DNA from: Sphaeroforma arctica JP610
Lineage: Eukaryota; Opisthokonta; Ichthyosporea; Ichthyophonida
Assembly: GCF_001186125.1 (NCBI RefSeq)
Contig: NW_014040161.1
Location: 3,979 to 32,550, forward strand
Length of the DNA stretch: 28,572 bases
Reading direction: 5' to 3'
Below are positions 27,812 to 28,572 of the stretch, piece after piece (within the stretch, counting starts at the first letter, position 1; the number at the start of each line of letters is the position of its first letter). The position numbers and the translations under genes are program-made. A model generated the notes under the pieces. That model did not search any database. It saw only the letters and a list, made by a program, of their open reading frames with translations, and was not told the origin of the DNA.

Positions 27812-28572
27812 CTAACAATCGCATGGACAATGGAAGACTGTGAGCGTACGCCAACGCTAACAAGGGACAATGCGGTAGACTCTCTCAACGACACTATAGA
27901 GCCAGGGACAGATTAGCATTTGCACATGATCCTTTGCACAGTAGTCAGTTTGCGAGGAAAGTAACCTGAGGCGAGTTGATTCAACCCTAAAACACTGACA
28001 GCGCGAACGTCAACGATTAAAACCCTAAGAACCTAAACCCCTAACGATAAGCGGTCAATGTGCACCACAAACATGGCATGATACATATTTTTGTTTTTCT
28101 CCGAAGCCATGCTACAAGAGGAATGTGTACACAACGCAGCAGTACCTAAAAGAAATACAACCGATAGCACAAGAAACCCAAATGTTGAAACAGTGGTAGT
28201 CTTTGGCAGGCCAATATCCTGTTCACCATTGATGCGAAATTAACACGGAAATAGGACAGCCCGTGATATAATGCAGTAACGTTCTGCGCTTAGTTGTCTA
28301 CTATCAGCCGTGATCCGAGCATAGCTATTATTGAGATTTACGCTGTATTATTCTTAAGACAAAGGCTGAGTGTGGTGCGAAAGCATCTAATTGGTTGGCA
28401 TATGTGCTGCACATGGAGAAGGACCTAAGCACAATCCAGGTTCAATAGGCCCATGTGTGTAGACAAAGGGTCTACATTTCAACACACGCACGTCCCACCA
28501 CCCATCCCTTCACAAAATACGCGGTGACGGGTGGTGAAGATTTGTTGCAAATATTCGGACTGCAATGAATAT
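27812..28572. other. probable upstream POLG intron; no exon recognised
   Basis: The sequence has two telomere-like patches on the plus strand (ccctaaaac near 27985 and aaaaccctaagaacctaaac near 28019), as other POLG introns do. A possible acceptor tttcttttag at about 28144 is followed by an open minus frame, but that frame does not resemble the W-GW-RY block expected just upstream in POLG. I cannot place the preceding exon. Confidence 0.5.

Noticed and set aside
28081-28145. Upstream POLG exon after tttcttttag
   Set aside because: The open frame has no similarity to the expected W-GW-RY block, and nothing links it to exon 1.
1-28572. Transposable elements or virus-like copies
   Set aside because: I found no reverse transcriptase, transposase, capsid or terminal-repeat signatures. 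The repeats are all tandem or short local duplications.

Overview
The window is eukaryotic nuclear DNA. It carries one large, intron-rich protein-coding gene on the minus strand, roughly the 3' 80% of mitochondrial DNA polymerase gamma (POLG), running from about 27811 down to 10101. I placed nineteen exons from splice signals plus recalled human POLG sequence. They sum to 2415 nt (804 codons plus stop) with every splice phase consistent. All three exonuclease motifs and polymerase motifs A, B and C are intact. The N-terminal exons (targeting peptide and N-terminal domain) were not found and probably lie beyond the right edge. POLG is an opisthokont mitochondrial polymerase. Close similarity to the animal protein, large repeat-filled introns and no recognisable animal gene structure suggest a unicellular holozoan, for example an ichthyosporean. 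That assignment is inference.

Layout. 1-4110: AT-rich microsatellite, then three unrelated minisatellites (65, 62 and 30 bp units) and one weak exon candidate. 4110-10100: mostly featureless AT-rich sequence, containing a remarkable tRNA-Leu(UAG) gene near 5.7 kb whose 3' half lies upstream of its 5' half (circularly permuted), and a diverged duplication near 7.0-7.8 kb. 10101-27811: POLG exons of 72-240 nt separated by 18 introns of 268-1801 nt. 27812-28572: probably an upstream POLG intron.

Two things stand out. First, the permuted tRNA has all the parts of a type II tRNA-Leu (82 nt when reordered, A box, B box, UUCG-capped variable arm, UAG anticodon, A73). It also has a 6-bp leader/trailer helix that would hold the two halves together around the 37/38 joint. 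Second, many POLG intron minisatellites are built from the exon-intron boundary itself: their units contain the end of the exon plus the 5' splice site, or the 3' splice site plus the exon start. The gene therefore carries arrays of 8, 10 and more than 40 copies of its own splice sites. Many introns also hold short telomere-like TTTAGGG/CCCTAAA patches whose orientation flips near 18 kb.
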